From: Clostridium_AD sp047624165
Lineage (GTDB): Bacteria; Bacillota; Clostridia; Clostridiales; Clostridiaceae
Assembly (NCBI GenBank): GCA_047624165.1
Contig: JBLHPD010000001.1
Location: 1 to 64,000 of the forward strand
Direction of reading: 5' to 3'
Length of the DNA: 64,000 nt
Numbering within the stretch: position 1 is the stretch's first letter; each line of letters begins with the position of its first letter. The position numbers and the translations under genes are program-made. Of this stretch, positions 59,872-64,000 are shown piece by piece. The notes under the pieces were generated by a model that did not search any database, was not told the origin of the DNA, and saw nothing but the letters and a program-made list of their open reading frames with translations.

Positions 59872-60970
59872 TTGTAATCGCCCCCTTATTTTTCTTTTCG
59901 GAGAAGTATTTAACAATATAATCTGTAGCTACAAATATAATAATTATAGCTTGAATTAAATAAACTATATCTTTTGGTATACCATTTAATTGAAGAGTTC
60001 TAGCACTGCTATTTAAGGTTCCGAATAATAGTGCTGAGGCTATGCAACCAATAGGATTGCTCTTGGCAAGTAGTGCAACTGCAATACCATCAAACCCATA
60101 AGAGGGAAGTGCCATAAAGTTTTTCACATTATGAAGAACACCTGCAACCTGAGTAGCCCCACCAATTCCTGCTATTCCACCAGAAATCACCATTGCAAGT
60201 ACCGTATTTTTTGCTACATTAATTCCACCATACTCTGCAGCATGTGGATTTATACCAACTGCTCTTATTTCATAACCAACAGTGGTCTTCCATAATAACC
60301 AAAATATAAATATAGCTACTGCTATAGCAAGAAATATACTAATATTCGCTCCACTACCAGAAACAAACCTATGAAGTTCTGCACTACTTTGTATATTAGG
60401 ACTGCTTGCTTTAACTTTCACTCCAAAGCTAGTTCTTAATATAAAGAAGTTAGCCACTGCCATGGCTATATAATTCATCATAATTGTATTAATAACTTCA
60501 TGAGTACCTACTTTAGCCTTTAAATATCCTGGGATAGCCCCCCAAAACCCACCAGCTGCAAAACCTGTGAAAATCATTAAAACTATATGAATTACTGGAC
60601 TTAGTCCCGGAATAGTTCCTACAAAAGCCGCTGCTAGCATTCCAAGTATAAATTGACCAGCAACACCAATGTTAAATAATCCACATTTAAACGCTACAGC
60701 ATTTGCAACTCCAGTAAATATTAATGGCGTAACTTCTGAAATTGTAACAAATGTCACTCTCTTATTTCCAAACCCACCTTTATATATAAGTCCAAATAAA
60801 TCGCTCAGTGCTGAAAAATATTCTAATATAGAATATCCTTTAGCCCACATTACAAAGAACACAGCCACAAATATGGAAACGATTATAGCAAAGAAAGGAT
60901 ATACAAGGGGTTTAAGAGTATTCATTGCTATATTAACAAATTTAATATCTTTATTTTTAGCTTTATCCAT
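59864..60970 (-). CDS. ABC transporter permease, nucleoside-type (first permease)
   Basis: Start at ATG 60970 with GGAAGGAG 8 nt upstream, overlapping the ATPase gene by 8 nt; 368 residues. Branched-chain/monosaccharide-type permease: FKCGLFNIGVAGQFILGMLA, then LKAKVGTHEVINTIMMNYIA, and NPHAAEYGGINVAKNTVLAM. It has about ten membrane segments. Homologous to Bacillus NupP and RnsC. It forms a heterodimer with its neighbour. Confidence 0.93.
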   Translation of the reverse strand: MDKAKNKDIKFVNIAMNTLKPLVYPFFAIIVSIFVAVFFVMWAKGYSILEYFSALSDLFGLIYKGGFGNKRVTFVTISEVTPLIFTGVANAVAFKCGLFNIGVAGQFILGMLAAAFVGTIPGLSPVIHIVLMIFTGFAAGGFWGAIPGYLKAKVGTHEVINTIMMNYIAMAVANFFILRTSFGVKVKASSPNIQSSAELHRFVSGSGANISIFLAIAVAIFIFWLLWKTTVGYEIRAVGINPHAAEYGGINVAKNTVLAMVISGGIAGIGGATQVAGVLHNVKNFMALPSYGFDGIAVALLAKSNPIGCIASALLFGTLNSSARTLQLNGIPKDIVYLIQAIIIIFVATDYIVKYFSEKKNKGAITNE

Positions 60971-62504
60971 TTTCTTTAACTCCTTCCGGTGTTTCGTTAA
61001 GAGTACCACCAGCCATAAGTATACCGAGTTTTATCTCTGTGGCGTCTTCTCGCTTTAGTATATCTAATATTTTACCATCATACATTACAGCAATTCTATC
61101 AGATAATGATAGTATTTCATCAAGCTCTAATGATACTAGTAAAACCGCCTTGCCCTTATCTCTTTCTGCCACCAGTCTTTTGTGAATATATTCAATTGCT
61201 CCAACGTCAAGACCTCTTGTAGGTTGCGCTGCTATTAATAATTCCGGATCTTTTGAAATTTCCCTAGCTGCTATAAGTTTTTGTTGATTACCACCTGATA
61301 GTGACTGCGCATTTACATCTGCATTTGGGGTTCTAACATCGAATTCGCGAATAAGTTCATCACAATGTTTTCTAATTTCACTGTAATTCATAACTATTCC
61401 TTTACTAAAAGGTGCATTCTTATGAATTCCAAGCACCGAGTTTTCAAATAGAGAGTAATCTAATATAAGTCCCCTTTTTTGTCTATCCTCTGGTATATGA
61501 CCAACCCCTGAAGATATAATAGTACTCGGAGACTTACCATAAATACTTGTACCATTTATTGTAATACTTCCACTCTTAGGTTTTCTAAGTCCAGTTAAAA
61601 CCTCTAGAAATTCAGATTGACCATTACCATCAACACCAGCTATACCGAGAATTTCGCCACCATATACCGTTAATTTAAGGTCTCGCACTGCTGGTAATCC
61701 TCTTTGATCGCTAGCACATAGATTTTCAATTTTTAATATTTCACCTTTAATCACAGGAGGATTCTTGTCTACCGTTAGATTAACTTTTCTACCCACCATA
61801 AGTTCAGCCAATTCGTCTATACCTGTCTCTTTAGTTTTTACTGTGCCAGTTACCTTTCCCCGTCTTATTATAGTAACCCTATCACTCATACTCATAACTT
61901 CTTTTAATTTATGTGTTATAAGTATTACTGATTTTCCCTCTTTTTCAAGATTTCTAATTATAGCTCCCAGTTCCTCAATTTCTTGAGGTGTTAAAACTGC
62001 TGTTGGCTCGTCTAGTATTAGGATTTCTGCACCTCTATATAGTGATTTTAGTATCTCTACCCTTTGTTGTTGACCAACTGAAATATCTTCAATAAGTGAG
62101 TTTGGATCTATAGCAAACCCGTATTTCTCGGAGATTTCTTTAACATCATGTATTGCTTTCTTCATATCAATTTTGAAGCCTTTTTTAGGTTCAACACCTA
62201 ATATTATATTTTGCGCCACAGTGAAATTATGTACAAGCATAAAATGTTGATGAACCATTCCTATACCAAGTTTTATAGCATCATTTGGAGTAGATATATT
62301 CACTAGGTTACCGCTTACATAAACCTCACCTTTTTCTTGCTTATATATACCATATAGAATATTCATAAGAGTTGTCTTACCTGCACCATTCTCGCCAAGA
62401 AGAACGTGTGTTTCCCCTCTTAATAATTCGAAATCTACATTGTCATTGGCAACAGTGCCTGGAAAAATCTTGGTTATGCCTTTCATTTCGATTACCTTTT
62501 CCAT
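60963..62504 (-). CDS. ABC transporter ATP-binding protein, nucleoside-type
   Basis: The 513-residue protein contains two ABC domains in tandem. The first has GENGAGKTTLMNILYGIY, SVGQQQRVEILKSLYRG and LILDEPTAVLTPQEIEEL. The second has GVDGNGQSEFLEVLTG, SLSGGNQQKLIAAREI and a degenerate Walker B LIAAQPTRGLDVG, as usual in the RbsA/NupO group. It powers uptake through the two permeases downstream. AGGAGGAA precedes the ATG. Confidence 0.96.
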   Translation of the reverse strand: MEKVIEMKGITKIFPGTVANDNVDFELLRGETHVLLGENGAGKTTLMNILYGIYKQEKGEVYVSGNLVNISTPNDAIKLGIGMVHQHFMLVHNFTVAQNIILGVEPKKGFKIDMKKAIHDVKEISEKYGFAIDPNSLIEDISVGQQQRVEILKSLYRGAEILILDEPTAVLTPQEIEELGAIIRNLEKEGKSVILITHKLKEVMSMSDRVTIIRRGKVTGTVKTKETGIDELAELMVGRKVNLTVDKNPPVIKGEILKIENLCASDQRGLPAVRDLKLTVYGGEILGIAGVDGNGQSEFLEVLTGLRKPKSGSITINGTSIYGKSPSTIISSGVGHIPEDRQKRGLILDYSLFENSVLGIHKNAPFSKGIVMNYSEIRKHCDELIREFDVRTPNADVNAQSLSGGNQQKLIAAREISKDPELLIAAQPTRGLDVGAIEYIHKRLVAERDKGKAVLLVSLELDEILSLSDRIAVMYDGKILDILKREDATEIKLGILMAGGTLNETPEGVKENG

Positions 62505-62613
62505 TTATTTTCCTCCTCAATCATCATCTTAGATGCTATTAAATCATCTCCTTCAGGTGCTATTCATAACCTTCAGAACTGCTTCTCATCTTCGATCCTG
62601 CAATATTCTTAGA

Positions 62614-62642
62614 AAGAGCTAGATGTATTACATCTAGCTCTT
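62614..62642. terminator. Hairpin between BMP lipoprotein and ATPase genes
   Basis: AAGAGCTAGATGT (62614-62626) pairs with ACATCTAGCTCTT (62630-62642) around a 3-nt loop, a perfect 13-bp stem. T-runs are modest. It probably lowers transcription into the ABC genes so that the binding protein is made in excess. Confidence 0.7.
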
Positions 62643-62691
62643 ATTGTATAACAACAATCATAAATTAGTAAACTTATTTATAATCCAATGC

Positions 62692-63795
62692 TTATTGTCT
62701 TGTAGCTGGAACAACTATCTCTCCAGCTATAATTTTATCTTGATATGTTTTAACTAAAGCTAAAATATCTGCTGGCACGTTTTTATCTGATGTTGGAGCT
62801 ATGCCTACACCATCCTCTTTTAATCCAAGATTAACAACTGTACCACCTACAAATTTATTACTAACCTGAGCTTTAGCTTCATTGTAAGTTGCTGTATCAA
62901 CTCTTTTCATCATACTTGAAAGTATAACATCAGCATAATCTGTTAATATAGCTGCTTGGTCTTTATCAACACCAATAGCCCAAACTGCTTTTCCGCTATC
63001 TTTTAATTCTTGAGCTGCTTTAAATAAACCAATACCAACTCCGCCTGCTGCATGATAAACTACGTCGCAACCTCCTTGATATAATGATTTAGCTAACTCA
63101 TATCCTTTTGCTGCATCACCAAAACTAGCTGCATATCTTACAGTTGTTCCTGGAGTTAACTTCTTAGGATCTGTACCTATACCTAATAACCCTTTTGCGG
63201 CTTCTGGATTAACTGCTTTAACCCCAGCTGCAAAACCAGCTTCAAATCTATTTATTGCCTCACCATCTTGTCCACCGATAAATCCAATTTTATTAGTTTC
63301 AGTCATTTTTCCAGCAATAACTCCCATTAAGAAAGAACCTTCTTGCTCTTTAAACATAATGGATGATACATTTGGTAGGTCAACAACCGAGTCAACAATT
63401 GCAAAGTTTTTGTCAGGATGAGCTGTAGCAACTTCTTTCAATGCGTCTGACATTTGGTATCCAATCCCGAAAGTCAAAATTGACCCCTCTTCAATTAATG
63501 ATTCCAAATTAGCTGTATAATCTTCTTTCTTCGTAGATTCTAGAGATTTGTAAGTGAACCCTAGTTCAGCCTTAGCCTTTTCAACCCCTTCGTCTGCTGA
63601 TTGATTAAATGACTTATCATTTAATCCACCTTCATCTGTAGAAAGTCCTATAGTTATATCACTTCCTGCCGCTTTTGGTGCTTCTGTTGTCGGTGCTTCC
63701 GCTTTTGGTGCTTCTGTCTTAGTTCCACAACCAGTAAATAAAGTTGCAACTAAAGCCACTGTTGCAAGTACCGCTATTACCTTTTTTTTATTCAT
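62692..63795 (-). CDS. BMP-family nucleoside-binding lipoprotein
   Basis: A 367-residue lipoprotein. The signal and lipobox (VIAVLATVALVATLFTGC) are followed by an Ala/Pro/Thr/Lys-rich linker with imperfect repeats (EAPKAEAPTTEAPKA), then the BMP domain: GLSTDEGGLNDKSFNQSADE, IGFIGGQDGEAINRFEAGF and GCDVVYHAAGGVGIGLF. It binds nucleosides or related purines outside the cell. It is first in its operon. GGGGGA precedes the ATG. A cre-like CcpA site lies 120 nt upstream. Confidence 0.95.
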   Translation of the reverse strand: MNKKKVIAVLATVALVATLFTGCGTKTEAPKAEAPTTEAPKAAGSDITIGLSTDEGGLNDKSFNQSADEGVEKAKAELGFTYKSLESTKKEDYTANLESLIEEGSILTFGIGYQMSDALKEVATAHPDKNFAIVDSVVDLPNVSSIMFKEQEGSFLMGVIAGKMTETNKIGFIGGQDGEAINRFEAGFAAGVKAVNPEAAKGLLGIGTDPKKLTPGTTVRYAASFGDAAKGYELAKSLYQGGCDVVYHAAGGVGIGLFKAAQELKDSGKAVWAIGVDKDQAAILTDYADVILSSMMKRVDTATYNEAKAQVSNKFVGGTVVNLGLKEDGVGIAPTSDKNVPADILALVKTYQDKIIAGEIVVPATRQ

Positions 63796-63914
63796 AATAA
63801 ATCCCCCTTATAAAATAATTAATTGATCAAATTTTTTTATTGCTTAGCATGTACCTATTATATAAAAATTAAAAAAATCCTTTTATCTAAAAAATTTTCT
63901 TAAATTTCTAAACA

Positions 63915-63928
63915 TGTTAACGGTTACA
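63915..63928 (-). promoter_or_regulatory. Catabolite-responsive element (CcpA cre)
   Basis: On the minus strand the site reads TGTAACCGTTAACA, a perfect match to the cre consensus TGWAANCGNTNWCA. It lies 120 nt upstream of the BMP lipoprotein start in an AT-rich region. CcpA control of nucleoside uptake is inferred. Confidence 0.6.
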
Positions 63929-64000
63929 CAATTATCTAATATAATATATAAATGATATAAATTAAATTATATAACATTTTTTTATTATTAGCAACTATTT

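Noticed and set aside
63796..64000. Purine riboswitch upstream of the nucleoside transporter
   Set aside because: The conserved loops of the aptamer are absent; only AT-rich sequence and the cre site are seen.

Overview
The window is AT-rich DNA from a low-GC Firmicute, most likely Clostridium in the strict sense. This rests on the glycolytic operon cggR-gap-pgk-tpiA-gpmI-eno next to rpoN and secG, the strong GGAGG ribosome-binding sites, frequent TTG/GTG starts, and protein sequences of clostridial type. The species cannot be named from the sequence alone. REGION 1 (1 to about 32.2 kb) is most of a temperate myovirus-type prophage; its left end lies outside the window. Reading leftwards on the minus strand from the right edge: excisionase-like and Cro-like regulators, small early proteins including a Spo0E-like one, an SMC-like ATPase with a RecT-like annealase and a PD-(D/E)XK exonuclease, PcfK/PcfJ-like proteins, a DUF3102 protein, an interrupted ssb, an ERCC4-type nuclease, a primase-helicase, an iteron-like repeat cluster, an ArpU-like late regulator, a lambda-type head module (terminase, portal, ClpP-type protease, decoration protein, capsid E) and a P2-type contractile tail module (sheath, tube, E/E' chaperones, tape measure, X, D, V, U, gp25, J). 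The repressor and the tyrosine integrase are on the plus strand. No holin, endolysin or tail fibre is seen; these probably lie to the left. REGION 2 (32.2 to 34.5 kb) is a 19-gene tRNA operon on the minus strand. It contains a duplicated block, has a clear sigma-A promoter at its right end and a strong terminator at its left end. The last tRNA, tRNA-Arg(TCG), abuts the integrase end of the prophage and is the probable attachment site. REGION 3 (34.6 to 48.9 kb) is ordinary chromosome: a YfcE-type phosphodiesterase, an XTP/dITP pyrophosphatase, an AIR-synthase-like protein, an uncharacterised 459-residue protein, an HD hydrolase, small membrane proteins, an oligopeptide-binding lipoprotein, an LCP cell-wall ligase, ligA, pcrA and a YerC/TrpR-like regulator. 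Two families of palindromic intergenic elements are scattered here. REGION 4 (49 to 64 kb) holds secG, the glycolytic operon under CggR control (promoter and tandem operator visible), rpoN, and a nucleoside-type BMP/ABC uptake operon with a cre-like CcpA site upstream. The most notable observations are the E/E' -1 frameshift at a T8 run, the nonsense codon in phage ssb, the phage Spo0E-like gene, the 11-copy TACACC cluster beside the primase gene, the two palindromic repeat families, and the duplicated tRNA block.
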